Origin: Mangrovicoccus algicola
GTDB taxonomy: Bacteria > Pseudomonadota > Alphaproteobacteria > Rhodobacterales > Rhodobacteraceae
Direction: 5' to 3'
Assembly: GCF_014903745.1 (NCBI RefSeq)
Contig: NZ_JACVXA010000013.1
Coordinates: 32,610-96,609, forward strand
DNA: 64,000 nucleotides
In this document: in pieces, positions 1 to 10,134 of the stretch
Layout: each line of letters starts with the position of its first letter
Position numbering within the stretch: the first letter of the stretch is position 1
Translations under genes and position numbers: made by a program
The notes under the pieces: model-generated
The model's database searches: none
What the model was told of the DNA's origin: nothing
Seen by the model: only the letters and a program-made list of their open reading frames with translations

Positions 1-211
1 CCAGCACGACGCCGATGCGGCGGGCGCGCAGTTCATGCACCGCGCTGCGGACGGTTTCGCCCGGGGCGATCGTGTAGACGATGCCGCCTTTCTCCCGCAG
101 CAGATCCGCGACCGTGATCACATCCTGCGCCAGATTCGATTCCGGCGTCTGCGAGTAGGTCCGCGGCTCCTCCGCATGGGCCAGCACGCCTTGATAGGAT
201 TTCGGGGCCAT
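1..211 (-). CDS. CBS-domain protein, N-terminal part only
   Basis: The window edge cuts this gene, so only the first 70 codons are present. The visible protein starts MAPKSYQGVLAHAEE. Around residues 33-70 it reads DVITVADLLREKGG, then VYTIAPGETVRSAV, then LRARRIGVVLV. That is the usual opening of a CBS domain: a beta strand, a T-V-x-x-A helix and an R-R-I-G-x-V-V-V strand. CBS pairs bind adenine nucleotides and regulate partners. Small stand-alone CBS proteins are common in Rhodobacteraceae. A purine-rich stretch (AGGAGGAGACAGG on the coding strand) lies just before the ATG and supports this start. Which effector it binds cannot be told from the fragment. Confidence 0.75.
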   Translation of the reverse strand, partial: MAPKSYQGVLAHAEEPRTYSQTPESNLAQDVITVADLLREKGGIVYTIAPGETVRSAVHELRARRIGVVL

Positions 212-327
212 TCCTGTCTCCTCCTGTGGCTGGGGGCGTGACGGCTCCTCTTCCGCGAAGCACGCCCCGTCAGACCAAGCCTAAGCCCATTCCGATCAGA
301 CGCCTAGCGCGAAAAGCGGGCGACGGC

Positions 328-924
328 TCAGCCGGCCGGCAAGGGCAGGCGAAGCCGGGTCCCGGCCAGGTCGCAACCGGGCAGCCGCGCCTCGATCAGC
401 CGCGGCGCCGGCCAGCCGTCGCGCAGCACCCTGGCCCGCAGCGCCTGCCCGCAATTCCCGGCGGTCACCGGCCAGTCCAGATGGCCGGGCGCAGGCGAGG
501 TTCCGAACAGCGCCAGTTCCGGCAGGATCCGGCCGGGCACCGGGAAACCCGCGACCGGCAGCAGCCCGGGCTGGCTGTCTCCCGCATCGATCCACAGGAA
601 CCCGCCGGGGGCCGCCCCCTCGGGCAGCTCGATCTCCCAGGTCTCGCCCGCCAGCGTCGCGCTGAGCCCGGCGGAGGCCGGCAGCACCGGAAGGCGCAGA
701 TGCACCGCCCCCTGCGCCCCGGTCTCCTCGGTCAGGCGCAGCGGTCCGTAGGACAGGTCGACCGTGGCATAGGGCGCGCATTCGAACCGGAGGTGCAGAT
801 CGATCACGCCCTCCGCCGCGGCCAGTTCCGTCATCGGCGCGCAGGACAGGGCCGCAACGGGCCCCGCCGCAGCGCCCAGCACGAGCGCAAGCGCGGCCCG
901 GATCAGGCCAGGCTGCCGTGGCAA
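328..924 (-). CDS. Secreted hypothetical protein downstream of secA
   Basis: I do not recognise the family. The protein is about 198 residues if translation starts at the TTG at 924, or 209 if it starts at the GTG at 957. The later start gives a clean Sec signal peptide: a short arginine-containing head, a hydrophobic core ([15 protein letters not shown]) and an AxA-like cleavage region before LSCAPM. The mature part is rich in beta-type sequence, with two short repeats of the form LxLxFECAP and [11 protein letters not shown]. It has Cys residues that could form disulfides in the periplasm. The start overlaps the 3' end of secA, so it is probably co-transcribed with and translationally coupled to it. 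A periplasmic location is inferred from the signal peptide only. Confidence 0.6.
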   Translation of the reverse strand: MPRQPGLIRAALALVLGAAAGPVAALSCAPMTELAAAEGVIDLHLRFECAPYATVDLSYGPLRLTEETGAQGAVHLRLPVLPASAGLSATLAGETWEIELPEGAAPGGFLWIDAGDSQPGLLPVAGFPVPGRILPELALFGTSPAPGHLDWPVTAGNCGQALRARVLRDGWPAPRLIEARLPGCDLAGTRLRLPLPAG

Positions 925-3617
925 TGCTTGAACTTCTTGCCGGAGCCGCAGGGGCACAGGTCGTTGCGGCCGGGATTGCCCCAGCTGGCCGGATCGTTCT
1001 CGTCGAAGCCGGGCACCGCCGCCCGGGCAGGTTCATCGGCGCCGTCGGCATCCTCTGCCTTCGGCTCCTGCTGCTCGGGCGCCCTGACCCCCTGCTGGGC
1101 GAGGAACTGGCGCAGCATCGCCTGCTGCTCCTCCTGGCTCAGCGGACGCACCTGGCCCAGCTTGGCCGTGACCTCGGCGCGCAGGCTGTCCAGCAGATGC
1201 TCGAACAGCTGGAAGGCCTCGTTCTTGTACTCGTTGAGCGGGTCGCGCTGCGCATAGCCGCGGAAGCCCACCACCGAGCGCAGGTGATCCAGCGTCAGCA
1301 GATGCTCGCGCCATTTCGCGTCGATCGTCTGCAGCAGCACCTGCTTCTCGATGTTGCGCATCTGGTCGGGGCCGAAATCGGCGGCCTTCTTCGCCATCAG
1401 CTCGTCCGAGGCCTTCTCCAGCCGCTCGCGGATCACCTCGGCATCGACGCCGTCCTCCTCGACCCAGGCCATGACCGGCGCATCGACGCCCAGCTTCTCG
1501 ATGGCGGCGGCATAGAGCCCCTCGCCGTCCCACTGGTCGTGATAGGTCTTGGGCGGGATGTAGGTATCGACCAGATCCTCGACCACGTCATGGCGCATGT
1601 CGCGGGTGATCTCGGACACGTCCTGCGTCTCCATGATGTCGCGGCGCTGGCTGAAGATCACCTTGCGCTGGTCGTTCATCACGTCGTCGAATTTCAGCAA
1701 CTGCTTGCGGATGTCGAAGTTGCGCGCCTCGACCTTGGCCTGGGCGCGTTCCAGCGACTTGTTGACCATCGGGTGGACGATGGCCTCGCCCTCCTTCATG
1801 CCCAGCCGCTGCAGCATCTTGTCCAGCCGGTCGCCGCCGAAGATCCGCATCAGGTCGTCTTCCAGCGACAGGAAGAAGGAGGACCGGCCCGGGTCGCCCT
1901 GACGGCCCGAGCGGCCGCGCAGCTGGTTGTCGATCCGGCGGCTCTCATGGCGTTCCGTCGCCAGGACGAACAGCCCGCCGGCCGCCTTCACCGCCTCTTC
2001 GTCGGCCTTGTGGCCTTCCTCGATCCGCGCGCGGATCTCGTCGGGATGGGTCTCGGGATCGGCCTCGATGGCCTCCATGATCTTGAACTCGACATTGCCG
2101 CCCAGCTTGATGTCGGTCCCGCGCCCGGCCATGTTCGTGGCGATGGTCACTGCGCCCAGCTTGCCGGCATCGGCCACGATCTGGGCCTCCTGCTCGTGCT
2201 GGCGCGCGTTCAGGACGTTGTGCTGGATGCCCTCGGATCCCAGGAGCTGGCTGAGCAGCTCGGATTTCTCGATCGAGGTCGTGCCCACCAGAACCGGCTG
2301 GCCCTTTTCATGGGCCTTGCGGATCTCCTCGACGATGGCCGCGTATTTCTCGCGGTTGGTGCGGAACACCTGGTCATGGTCGTCGATCCGCGCGATGGGC
2401 CGGTTGGTCGGCACCGCGACCACGCCCAGCTTGTAGATCTCGTCGAATTCGTCGGCCTCGGTCGCGGCGGTGCCGGTCATGCCCGACAGCCGGTCGTAAA
2501 GCCGGAAATAGTTCTGGAAGGTGACGGAGGCCAGCGTCGTGTTCTCGGGCTGGATGGCCACGTCTTCCTTGGCCTCGATCGCCTGGTGCAGCCCGTCCGA
2601 CAGGCGCCGCCCGGCCATCATCCGGCCGGTGAATTCGTCGATCAGGACCACCTGCCCATCGCGGACGATGTAATCCTTGTCGCGGGTGAACAGCACATGC
2701 GCCTTCAGCCCCTGGGTGACGTGATGCACCAGCGTGGTGGATTCCGGGTCATACAGGGTCTGCCCCTCGGGCAGAAGTCCGGCGCCCTGCAGGCGCTGCT
2801 CGATGAACTCGTTGCCTTCCTCGGTGAAGGTCACGTTGCGCTGTTTCTCGTCCAGCGTGTAATGCTCGGCCGTCAGCTCGGGGATGAAGGCATCCACGGT
2901 GCGGTAGAGTTCCGAGCGGTCCTGCGCCGGGCCCGAGATGATCAGCGGCGTGCGCGCCTCGTCGATCAGGATGGAATCCACCTCGTCGACGATGGCGAAG
3001 TAATGCCCGCGCTGCGCCATCTGCTCCAGCGAGGATTTCATGTTGTCGCGCAGATAGTCGAAGCCCAGCTCGTTATTGGTCGCGTAGGTGATGTCGGCCG
3101 CATAGGCCTCTTTCTTCTCGGGCTCGGGCTGCTGCGGGTAGACGACGCCGGTGCTCAGCCCCAGCGCGCCGTAAACCTTGGACATCCATTCCGCGTCGCG
3201 GCGGGCGAGATAATCGTTGACCGTCACGATATGCACGGGCTTGCCGGTCAGCGCGTTCAGATAGGCCGGGAAGGTCGCCACGAGCGTCTTGCCCTCGCCG
3301 GTCTTCATCTCGGCGATATTGCCCTGATGCAGGAAGATCCCGCCCATCAGCTGGGTGTCGAAGGCCCGCAGCCCCAGCGCGCGGCGCGCCGCCTCGCGGC
3401 AATTGGCGAAGGCCTCGGGCAGCAGCGCGTCCAGGCTCTCGCCCTTGGCGAGGCGGTCCTTGAACTCGCCGGTCTTCGCGATCAGCCCGCCATCGTCGAG
3501 CTTCTCGAAATCGGGCTCCAGCGCGTTGATCCTGGCCACGAGAGGACGGGTTGCCTTGACTTTCCGGTCGTTCGGGGTCCCGAAGACCTTCTTCGCAATC
3601 GTTCCAATGCCCAGCAC
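903..3617 (-). CDS. secA: Protein translocase subunit SecA
   Basis: ATPase motor of the Sec pathway, driving unfolded preproteins through SecYEG at the inner membrane. The 904-residue length is normal. Visible features are the alphaproteobacterial N-terminus [13 protein letters not shown], Walker A (MKTGEGKT, residues 104-111), a [18 protein letters not shown]-type motif, the [13 protein letters not shown] helicase motif and the C-terminal zinc-binding tail [14 protein letters not shown]. The start is a GTG at 3617. Frames that read further upstream run into the divergent isomerase gene and are not conserved. The 183 bp between secA and the divergent parvulin gene must hold both promoters. 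The pairing of an export motor with an exported folding factor is functionally sensible. Confidence 0.97.
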   Translation of the reverse strand: MLGIGTIAKKVFGTPNDRKVKATRPLVARINALEPDFEKLDDGGLIAKTGEFKDRLAKGESLDALLPEAFANCREAARRALGLRAFDTQLMGGIFLHQGNIAEMKTGEGKTLVATFPAYLNALTGKPVHIVTVNDYLARRDAEWMSKVYGALGLSTGVVYPQQPEPEKKEAYAADITYATNNELGFDYLRDNMKSSLEQMAQRGHYFAIVDEVDSILIDEARTPLIISGPAQDRSELYRTVDAFIPELTAEHYTLDEKQRNVTFTEEGNEFIEQRLQGAGLLPEGQTLYDPESTTLVHHVTQGLKAHVLFTRDKDYIVRDGQVVLIDEFTGRMMAGRRLSDGLHQAIEAKEDVAIQPENTTLASVTFQNYFRLYDRLSGMTGTAATEADEFDEIYKLGVVAVPTNRPIARIDDHDQVFRTNREKYAAIVEEIRKAHEKGQPVLVGTTSIEKSELLSQLLGSEGIQHNVLNARQHEQEAQIVADAGKLGAVTIATNMAGRGTDIKLGGNVEFKIMEAIEADPETHPDEIRARIEEGHKADEEAVKAAGGLFVLATERHESRRIDNQLRGRSGRQGDPGRSSFFLSLEDDLMRIFGGDRLDKMLQRLGMKEGEAIVHPMVNKSLERAQAKVEARNFDIRKQLLKFDDVMNDQRKVIFSQRRDIMETQDVSEITRDMRHDVVEDLVDTYIPPKTYHDQWDGEGLYAAAIEKLGVDAPVMAWVEEDGVDAEVIRERLEKASDELMAKKAADFGPDQMRNIEKQVLLQTIDAKWREHLLTLDHLRSVVGFRGYAQRDPLNEYKNEAFQLFEHLLDSLRAEVTAKLGQVRPLSQEEQQAMLRQFLAQQGVRAPEQQEPKAEDADGADEPARAAVPGFDENDPASWGNPGRNDLCPCGSGKKFKHCHGSLA

Positions 3618-3800
3618 GTGTCTCTCCGCTTCGCTTGCGCGTCCTGACCCGTTCTTGAACGGCGGCGCCTTGCCGCCCCCGGCGGCACATCCTATGAAGC
3701 GGTCAGATGCAGCCCCGTCGTCTGGGTCTCCAGCGATGTAAGGGGCAGGTCTGAGAGTGTCAACGCCGCCGGACGCGCACAATCCTGGAAGGAACGCACC

Positions 3801-4661
3801 GTGAAGCTCAACTCCCGCTTTCTCCTGACAACCGCCGCCGCCATCGGATTTGCCTCCGCTGTCGCAGCGCAGGAGACGCCTGCGCTCCCGGCAGCGGAAT
3901 TCGACACCGTCGTGGCGACGGTGAACGGCACCGAGATCACCGCGGGCCAGGTCATGCTGATGCGCACCCGGCTGCCCCAGCAGCTGCAGCAGATGCCCGA
4001 CGAACAGCTCTTCGACTCGCTCCTGGAGCAGATGATCAACCAGCAGCTTCTGGCCGAGACGCTGGAAACCCGCCCGGCGATGATCGATGCCGACCTGGCC
4101 AACGAGGAACGCACGCTGAAATCCAGCTTCGCGCTGCAGGACCTGGCCGAAACCGCCGTCACCGACGAGGCGCTGCAGGCGGCCTATGACGAACAGTTCG
4201 CCGATGCCGAACCGGGCCGCGAATACCATGCCGCGCATATCCTGGTGGAAACCGAGGAAGAGGCGCAGGAAATCCTCGACACCCTGAACAATGGCGGCGA
4301 TTTCGCCACCGAGGCGCAGAAATCGCTGGATCCCTCGGGCCATGCGGGCGGCGACCTGGGCTGGTTCGGGACCGGCATGATGGTGCCCGAATTCGAACAG
4401 GCCGTGGTGGCGATGGAACCCGGCGAACTGGCCGGTCCGGTCCAGACCCAGTTCGGCTGGCACATCATCAAGCTGGAGGAGACCCGGATGGCCGATGCGC
4501 CGTCTCTGGACGATGTCCGCGACGAGCTGACCCAGACGCTGCAGCGCCAGGCCATCGACGCGCGCATCGCCGAGCTGACCGATGCGGGCTCCGTCGAGCG
4601 CAAGAGCTCGAAGGATGTCGATGCCAGCTTCATGTCCGACCCATCCTTCCTCACCGAGTGA
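3801..4661 (+). CDS. Periplasmic parvulin-type peptidylprolyl isomerase
   Basis: SurA/PrsA-like folding factor of 286 residues that isomerises prolyl bonds in exported proteins. The N-terminus ([24 protein letters not shown]) is a clear signal peptide cut after AxA. Residues 35-130 are the helical chaperone region that usually precedes parvulin domains. Residues about 135-230 carry the parvulin core: the [11 protein letters not shown] strand, then [20 protein letters not shown] and [12 protein letters not shown]. It starts with GTG. It is transcribed divergently from secA and lies only 7 bp ahead of argJ. The substrate range is unknown. The gene could equally be called prsA-like or a SurA relative. 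Confidence 0.92.
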   Translation: MKLNSRFLLTTAAAIGFASAVAAQETPALPAAEFDTVVATVNGTEITAGQVMLMRTRLPQQLQQMPDEQLFDSLLEQMINQQLLAETLETRPAMIDADLANEERTLKSSFALQDLAETAVTDEALQAAYDEQFADAEPGREYHAAHILVETEEEAQEILDTLNNGGDFATEAQKSLDPSGHAGGDLGWFGTGMMVPEFEQAVVAMEPGELAGPVQTQFGWHIIKLEETRMADAPSLDDVRDELTQTLQRQAIDARIAELTDAGSVERKSSKDVDASFMSDPSFLTE

Positions 4662-4668
4662 TCCTCAG

Positions 4669-5991
4669 ATGAGCATGCCGAAGATGCGGCGCGACATGAA
4701 CGCCATTGCGCGCGAGAGGCTTGCCGCGCGCAGGGCGGCCGAACGGGCCGCCACCCCTGCCGTGCCGCTGGTCTCGCCGCTTGCTCCGGCAGGCGGCTTC
4801 CCGTCCCTGCCCCCCATCGCGGGGCTGGACCTCTCTTCCGTGGCGGCCGGGATCAAGTACCGCGGCCGTCCGGACGTGATGCTGGCCCGTCTGGCGCCGG
4901 GCTCGGTGGTGGCGGGGGTGACAACCCGTTCCACCACCCGCTCCGCGCCGGTTCTGGACTGCGAGGCCAAGCTGGCCGCCGGGGCCGATCCCGAAGCCGG
5001 GGCGGCCTTCCTGGTCAATGCCGGCAATTCCAATGCCTTCACCGGCGGGCGCGGGGTCGAATCCGTCGAGGCGGTGACTGCCGCCGCCGCCGCCGCCCTG
5101 GACCTGCCGCAATCGCGGATCTTCACCTCCTCCACCGGGGTGATCGGCCAGCCGCTGCCGCATGAACGCATCATCGACGCGCTCGGCACGCTGGCCGCGG
5201 GGCTCGCTCCCGGCGGCTGGCCCGGCGCGGCGCGGGCGATCATGACCACCGACACCTTCCCCAAGGGGGCCGTGGAGACGGCCGAGCTGGCGGGCGGCAC
5301 GGTGACCGTGGCAGGCTTCGCCAAGGGCTCGGGGATGATCGCGCCGGACATGGGCACGATGCTGGTCTACATCTTCACCGATGCGAAGATTGCCCAGCCC
5401 GCCCTCGCGTCGATGCTGCGCCGCCTGACCGACCGCAGCTTCAACAGCATCACGGTGGACAGCGACACCTCCACCTCGGACACGCTGCTGGTCGGTGCAA
5501 CCGGCCGGGGGGCAGAGGTCACGCAGGCGGATGAGGCGGCCTTCGAGGCGGCGCTCGGCGCGGTGATGACCGACCTGGCGCTGCAGGTGGTGCGCGACGG
5601 CGAGGGCGCGACCAAGCTGCTGGAAGTCCGGGTGACCGGCGCCGACAGCGACGCGGATGCCCGCAAGGTGGCACTGGCCATCGCCAATTCGCCGCTGGTC
5701 AAGACCGCGGTGGCCGGCGAGGACCCCAACTGGGGCCGCATCGTCATGGCCGTCGGCAAATCCGGCGCCAAGGCCGATCGCGACCTTCTGTCGATCCGTT
5801 TCGGCGACATCCTGGTGGCCGAGAAGGGCTGGGTCGCCCCGGACTATACCGAGGAGGCGGGCGCCGCCTACATGAAACAGGCCGAACTGGTGGTGACCAC
5901 CGATCTGGGCCTGGGCAACGGCGCCTCGACCGTCTGGACCTGCGACCTGACCCACCGCTACATCTCGATCAACGCGGATTACCGGTCTTGA
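4669..5991 (+). CDS. argJ: Bifunctional glutamate N-acetyltransferase / amino-acid acetyltransferase
   Basis: ArgJ recycles the acetyl group between N-acetylornithine and glutamate in cyclic arginine biosynthesis. The bifunctional form also uses acetyl-CoA. The 440-residue precursor cleaves itself ahead of a threonine that becomes the catalytic nucleophile. Here the site is AKGSGMIAPDMGTML, with Thr230 after Gly229. Many family members have Ala before the Thr, while Gly is usual in alphaproteobacteria as far as I know. Other family blocks present are STGVIGQPLP, TTDTFPKGA and EDPNWGRIVMA. The ATG follows the isomerase stop by 7 bp and its own stop overlaps mutT, suggesting one transcript. argF and argD are 16 kb away. 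Confidence 0.96.
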   Translation: MSMPKMRRDMNAIARERLAARRAAERAATPAVPLVSPLAPAGGFPSLPPIAGLDLSSVAAGIKYRGRPDVMLARLAPGSVVAGVTTRSTTRSAPVLDCEAKLAAGADPEAGAAFLVNAGNSNAFTGGRGVESVEAVTAAAAAALDLPQSRIFTSSTGVIGQPLPHERIIDALGTLAAGLAPGGWPGAARAIMTTDTFPKGAVETAELAGGTVTVAGFAKGSGMIAPDMGTMLVYIFTDAKIAQPALASMLRRLTDRSFNSITVDSDTSTSDTLLVGATGRGAEVTQADEAAFEAALGAVMTDLALQVVRDGEGATKLLEVRVTGADSDADARKVALAIANSPLVKTAVAGEDPNWGRIVMAVGKSGAKADRDLLSIRFGDILVAEKGWVAPDYTEEAGAAYMKQAELVVTTDLGLGNGASTVWTCDLTHRYISINADYRS

Positions 5992-6386
5992 AACTGGTCC
6001 TCGTCTCCGCCGTCGTCCTGGTCGATGCCGACGGGCGCGTGCTGGTCACGCAGCGCCCCGAGGGCAAGGCGATGGCGGGGCTGTGGGAATTCCCGGGCGG
6101 CAAGGTCGAGCCCGGGGAAACCCCCGAAGCCGCCCTGATCCGGGAACTGCAGGAAGAGCTGGGCATCGACACCCAGGCCTCCTGCCTGGCGCCGCTGACC
6201 TTTGCCAGCCATGGCTATGACAGCTTCCATCTGCTGATGCCGACCTTCGTCTGCCGCCGCTGGACGGGCACCCCGACAGGGCGCGAGGGGCAGGCGATGA
6301 AATGGGTGCGCCCGGCGGCCCTGCGCGACCTGGAGATGCCCGAGGCCGACCTGCCCCTGATCCCGGTGATCCGCGACTGGCTCTGA
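5988..6386 (+). CDS. mutT: MutT-type (8-oxo)-dGTP pyrophosphatase, Nudix family
   Basis: A 132-residue Nudix hydrolase. The Nudix box GX5EX7REUXEEXGU is complete: it begins GGKVEPGETPEA and ends RELQEELGI. It is preceded by the MutT-type strands VSAVVLVDADGRVLVTQRPEGK and AGLWEFPGGK. MutT removes 8-oxo-dGTP from the nucleotide pool and so limits AT-to-CG transversions. The start is a TTG overlapping the argJ stop codon (TTGA), so translation is probably coupled. The call to MutT rather than another Nudix member rests on the AGLWEFPGGK block and the length, and is likely but not proven. Confidence 0.88.
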   Translation: MKLVLVSAVVLVDADGRVLVTQRPEGKAMAGLWEFPGGKVEPGETPEAALIRELQEELGIDTQASCLAPLTFASHGYDSFHLLMPTFVCRRWTGTPTGREGQAMKWVRPAALRDLEMPEADLPLIPVIRDWL

Positions 6387-6648
6387 CCGCGGGCGGAGAT
6401 CTGCCAGTGATTCGCGGATGTTAGCGCCCGCAGTCATGCTGCAACTGCAAAATCAAGGGGGTCCGCGCAAGATTGGTTAATACGCGCGGACCAATCCCGG
6501 CAAAAGCACAACATTTGTACCCTGTTTGCCGCTGAATTGAGCGAATATGACCCTGGCATGACACTTTTGTTAGTGAATTCCTAACGAAGCTTAATTACAT
6601 ATGTTGTTCAGGAAAGCTCCACACCACACCACACCGGGGAACCCAGCC
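6387..6648 (+). other. AT-rich leader region with competing inverted repeats
   Basis: These 262 bp hold no convincing gene, yet they are much richer in A and T than the surroundings. Two inverted repeats share bases: GGTCCGCGC (6460-6468) pairs with GCGCGGACC (6484-6492), and ATTGGT (6472-6477) pairs with ACCAAT (6490-6495). Only one of the two hairpins can form at a time. Near the end, GTTAG and CTAAC flank GAATT at about 6569-6585, followed by CTTAATTACAT, which is a plausible -10 area for the 40-residue gene. GCGGGCG (6389-6395) and CGCCCGC (6425-6431) could form a weak terminator for mutT. Confidence 0.45.
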
Positions 6649-6771
6649 ATGCTCAAGACCATCACCGTCGGCAGCCACATTTCCGTCCAGGGCACCTTCG
6701 TCAAGACCCTGTCGAATGGCCGCATCATCGTGCGCGTGGGACCGCGCACCTTCGAAGGCACTCCGGTCTGA
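6649..6771 (+). CDS. Small orphan protein of 40 residues
   Basis: ATG at 6649, TGA at 6769-6771. The product is MLKTITVGSHISVQGTFVKT, then LSNGRIIVRVGPRTFEGTPV. It has no signal peptide or membrane segment. The strand-turn-strand pattern (SHISVQGTFVKTLSNGRIIVRVG) looks like a small beta-barrel or SH3/OB-like fragment. The gene has its own AT-rich promoter region and a strong terminator 36 bp downstream, so it is a separate transcription unit rather than a leftover. I believe similar 40-residue proteins occur in other Rhodobacteraceae, but I cannot verify that here. No function is assigned. Confidence 0.7.
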   Translation: MLKTITVGSHISVQGTFVKTLSNGRIIVRVGPRTFEGTPV

Positions 6772-6806
6772 CCACCAGCCACACTGTTTTCAGACCACGT
6801 ACCGGA

Positions 6807-6840
6807 GGGGCCGGGCGGGACACCGCCCGGTCCTTCTGCT
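6807..6840 (+). terminator. Intrinsic terminator of the 40-residue gene
   Basis: CCGGGCGG (6811-6818), loop GACA, CCGCCCGG (6823-6830) form a perfect 8-bp stem that G-U and G-C pairs extend outwards. It is followed by TCCTTCTGCTTTT. It lies 36 bp after the stop of the small gene. Confidence 0.75.
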
Positions 6841-6897
6841 TTTCAGGCCCCTGCTCCGCGACGATCGCCCGGATGCCGCCGCGCCCCGCGAAACGAC

Positions 6898-6921
6898 AAC
6901 GGGCGCCCGAAGGCGCCCGTT
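6898..6921 (-). terminator. Terminator hairpin at the end of infB (bidirectional)
   Basis: A perfect 10-bp stem, AACGGGCGCC (6898-6907) with GGCGCCCGTT (6912-6921), closed by CGAA/TTCG. On the minus strand it follows the infB stop by 24 bp and is succeeded by GTCGTTTCG, so the U-tract is weak. It also faces the convergent small-gene transcript. Confidence 0.65.
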
Positions 6922-6944
6922 CCGATTGACGTTGCGTGACCGGC

Positions 6945-9479
6945 TCAGGCCAGGGTCCGCGTGACTTCCTCGCGCTCGAAGATCTCGATCACGTCGCCCT
7001 CGCGAATGTCGTCATAAGCCTCGAAGGCCATGCCGCATTCCTGGCCGGACTGCACTTCGGGAACCTCGTCCTTGAAGCGCTTCAGCGTTTTCAGCGTGCC
7101 CTCGTGGATCACCACGTTGTCGCGCAGGAGGCGCACACCGGCAGAGCGGCGGGCGATGCCTTCCGTGACCAGACAGCCGGCGACCTTGCCGATGCCCGTG
7201 ACCTTGAAGACCTGGCGGATCTCGGCATAGCCGATGAACTTCTCGCGGATCTCGTTGGACAGCAGGCCCGAGGCCGCCGCCTTCACGTCATCCACGAGGT
7301 CGTAGATCACCGAGTAATACCGGATCTCCACGCCCTTCTGGTTGGCCGCGTTGCGGGCCGGTGCATTGGCCCGCACGTTGAAGCCGAAGACCGGCGCGCC
7401 GGATGCCTCCGCCAGACCGATATCGGATTCGGTGATGGCGCCGACACCCGAATGCAGAACCCGCACGCGGACCTCGTCATTGCCGATCTTCTCCATCGCC
7501 TGGACGATCGCCTCGGCAGAGCCCTGCACATCGGCCTTCATCAGGATCGGAAGCTCGGCGACGTTCTCATCCGCCTTGGCCTTCGCCATGAGCTGTTCCA
7601 GCGTGGTCGCCGCACCGGCAGCCGCGCGCTTGTCCTTGGCCGCCTGCTCGCGGTAATCCGCGATCTCGCGGGCCTGGGCCTCGGTCTCGACCACGTTCAG
7701 CACATCGCCCGCCTCGGGCGTGCCGTTCAGGCCCAGAACCTCGACCGGCTGCGACGGTCCGGCTTCCTTGACGCGCTCGCCCTTGTCGTTGATCAGCGCG
7801 CGCACCTTGCCCCACTGTTCGCCGACGACGAAGATGTCGCCCTGCTTCAGCGTGCCGTTCTGCACCAGAACCGTGGCCACCGGGCCGCGGCCGACATCCA
7901 GCTGGGCCTCGATCACGGCGCCATTGGCGCTGCGGTCGGGATTCGCCTTCAGTTCCAGGATCTCCGATTGCAGCGCGATCGCGTCCAGGAGCTCGTCCAG
8001 GCCCTTGCCGGTCTTCGCCGACACCTCGACATCCTGCACCTCGCCCGACATGGCCTCGACGACGACCTCGTGCTGAAGCAGCGCGGTGCGCACCTTCATC
8101 GGATCGGCCTCGGGCTTGTCGACCTTGTTGATCGCGACGATCATCGGCACGCCCGCCGCCTTGGCATGGGCGATGGCCTCGACCGTCTGCGGCATGACCG
8201 CGTCATCCGCCGCCACCACCAGCACGACGATATCCGTCACCTGCGCGCCGCGGGCCCGCATGGAGGTGAAGGCCGCGTGACCGGGCGTGTCGAGGAAGGT
8301 GATCAGCTGGCCGCCATCCGTCGTCACCTGGTAGGCGCCGATATGCTGGGTGATGCCGCCGGCCTCGCCCGCCACGACCTTGGCGTTGCGGATCGCGTCC
8401 AGAAGCGAGGTCTTGCCGTGGTCGACATGGCCCATGATGGTCACGACCGGCGCACGCGGCTTCAGGTCTTCTTCCTTGTCGTCGATCGTGTGGATGACGT
8501 CCTCGACATCCGAATCCGAGACGCGGACGACCTTGTGTCCGAATTCCTCGATGATCAGTTCGGCCGTATCCGCGTCGATCGACTGGTTCTGCGTCGCCAT
8601 GATGCCGTTCTGCATCAGGGTCTTGACGACATCGGCCACGCGTTCGGCCATGCGGTTGGCCAGCTCCTGCACGACGATGGTCTCGGGCAGCTGCACATCG
8701 CGCACGATCTTCTCGCGGCTCTCGCCCGAGCCCGAGGACTTGCGGCGCTCGCGCTCCTGCTTCCGGCGCATCGCGGCCAGCGACCGGCCGCGGTTCTCGC
8801 CGCCGCCATTCAGGGCCTGGTTGACCGTCAGCTTGCCGGAACGGCGGTTGTCGTCGCGGCCGCGCTTCTTGCCCGCCGCATCGCGATCGTTGCGGTCGCC
8901 CTGCGTCTTGCGCGGGGTCGGCACGCCGGATTTGGTGGGCGTGGCACGCTCGGCCCGGGGGTCGGCGGCGGCAGGCGCGGGGTCGGACGCCGCGCTGCGC
9001 TCGGCACGCCTGCTGGCGGCCGCATCCTCGCGGGCCTTCTTCGCGGCGTCCTCGGCCTCGCGCTTCTTGCGCTCGTCCTCTTCCGCCTTGGCCTTCAGCG
9101 CCTCTTCGCGCTCGCGCTCCTCGCGCTCCTTGGCCTCGATCTCGGCACGCCGACGCTCGCGCTCATCGGCACGACGCTTCTCTTCCTCGGCGCGCTCGCG
9201 CGCATCATCGGCCTCGCGGGCCTTGGCGGCCTGAAGCGCGCGCAGGCGGCGTTCCATTTCCGCATCGGAAATCCCGGCAGGACGTCGGGACGGGTCGCCG
9301 CCAGCGGCACCGCCACCGGACTTCGTTCCCCCGGGTTTCGGGACCACAACGCGCTTGCGCTTGGTTTCGACCACGACATTCTTGGTCCGGCCATGGGAGA
9401 AGCTCTGCTTCACCTGACCAGAACGCGAACCGCCGCCGCCGCGGACACCCAGAGTTTTCTTACCGTCGCTATCGCTCAT
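6945..9479 (-). CDS. infB: Translation initiation factor IF-2
   Basis: GTPase that places fMet-tRNA on the 30S subunit. It is 844 residues from the ATG at 9479. The N-terminus [17 protein letters not shown] and the phrase [18 protein letters not shown] are typical of alphaproteobacteria. Residues about 70-190 are a highly charged, probably coiled-coil Glu/Arg/Lys/Ala stretch. The G domain begins near residue 347 with [12 protein letters not shown], followed by DTPGHAAF and [10 protein letters not shown]. The C-terminus is domain IV, ending [11 protein letters not shown]. The frame stays open 4 codons upstream (MIGF), but the later ATG fits the family. It is the last gene of the rimP-nusA-ylxR-infB operon. 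Confidence 0.97.
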   Translation of the reverse strand: MSDSDGKKTLGVRGGGGSRSGQVKQSFSHGRTKNVVVETKRKRVVVPKPGGTKSGGGAAGGDPSRRPAGISDAEMERRLRALQAAKAREADDARERAEEEKRRADERERRRAEIEAKEREEREREEALKAKAEEDERKKREAEDAAKKAREDAAASRRAERSAASDPAPAAADPRAERATPTKSGVPTPRKTQGDRNDRDAAGKKRGRDDNRRSGKLTVNQALNGGGENRGRSLAAMRRKQERERRKSSGSGESREKIVRDVQLPETIVVQELANRMAERVADVVKTLMQNGIMATQNQSIDADTAELIIEEFGHKVVRVSDSDVEDVIHTIDDKEEDLKPRAPVVTIMGHVDHGKTSLLDAIRNAKVVAGEAGGITQHIGAYQVTTDGGQLITFLDTPGHAAFTSMRARGAQVTDIVVLVVAADDAVMPQTVEAIAHAKAAGVPMIVAINKVDKPEADPMKVRTALLQHEVVVEAMSGEVQDVEVSAKTGKGLDELLDAIALQSEILELKANPDRSANGAVIEAQLDVGRGPVATVLVQNGTLKQGDIFVVGEQWGKVRALINDKGERVKEAGPSQPVEVLGLNGTPEAGDVLNVVETEAQAREIADYREQAAKDKRAAAGAATTLEQLMAKAKADENVAELPILMKADVQGSAEAIVQAMEKIGNDEVRVRVLHSGVGAITESDIGLAEASGAPVFGFNVRANAPARNAANQKGVEIRYYSVIYDLVDDVKAAASGLLSNEIREKFIGYAEIRQVFKVTGIGKVAGCLVTEGIARRSAGVRLLRDNVVIHEGTLKTLKRFKDEVPEVQSGQECGMAFEAYDDIREGDVIEIFEREEVTRTLA

Positions 9480-9487
9480 AAAGCCGA

Positions 9488-10111
9488 TCAATCCTTCCCG
9501 AGGGCCGAATTGCCCTCGTCACGCGGGCGCAGGCCCGCCAAACGTGACGCTTCCTCTACAACACGGTGGGCGAGTCCACCAGCGGCAAGCGCACCGTGCA
9601 CGACATTTTCCCGGCCAAACGCCAGGCCAAGTTCCGTGCCCGAAAGCACGGTAATCAGTGTCTCCGGGCCGCCGGGCGGCCGGAGCTTGGTCTTGCCGCG
9701 CTCAGACCCGTCGCTGGCCTGCAAGAGCAGCACGGCCTCGCCGGTTTCCAGCCAGGCCTTGACCTTTTCATATCCCGCGACCGCCCCACCCGCCTTGCGG
9801 GCCAGGGCAATCAGCTTGACCAGCCGGTCGGCCAGCCCGTCCTCGACCAGGCGGACGAGGTCTTCTGGCGGGCGCACCTGCCGCTTGGCCGCGCGGCTGA
9901 AGAGTTTCTTCTTCACCGCCAGGTCCAGCGCGGCACGATCGGCAGAGACCCACATCCCGCGACCCGGCAGCTTCTCCGCCAGATCGGGCACCGCGATATC
10001 TCCCGGACCGACGACAAAGCGGATCAGGCCGCCTTTCGGTCCGGTCTCCCCCGTCGCCAGGCAGCGGCGCTCGGGTTCGTCCGTGTCCTTCCTGGCCCCG
10101 CCCCGGCTCAT
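9488..10111 (-). CDS. YlxR/L7Ae-like RNA-binding fusion protein
   Basis: A 207-residue protein joining two domains that are separate genes in Firmicutes. Residues about 12-85 are a YlxR (DUF448) domain with the [10 protein letters not shown] zinc-ribbon-like start and GGLIRFV and PGRGMWV blocks. Residues about 95-190 resemble an L7Ae/YlxQ fold ([19 protein letters not shown]). It sits between nusA and infB, the conserved place for ylxR, with the stop 8 bp before the infB ATG. It is presumably RNA-binding and linked to transcription or translation. Its exact role is not settled in any species I know of. Confidence 0.88.
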   Translation of the reverse strand: MSRGGARKDTDEPERRCLATGETGPKGGLIRFVVGPGDIAVPDLAEKLPGRGMWVSADRAALDLAVKKKLFSRAAKRQVRPPEDLVRLVEDGLADRLVKLIALARKAGGAVAGYEKVKAWLETGEAVLLLQASDGSERGKTKLRPPGGPETLITVLSGTELGLAFGRENVVHGALAAGGLAHRVVEEASRLAGLRPRDEGNSALGKD

Positions 10112-10134
10112 GGCTTCTGCCTCCGGGCCGACCG

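Noticed and set aside
918..3647. A 909-codon open frame on the plus strand across secA
   Set aside because: The protein is full of Leu/Gly/Arg/His low-complexity sequence with no family blocks, the mirror of secA codon bias in GC-rich DNA.
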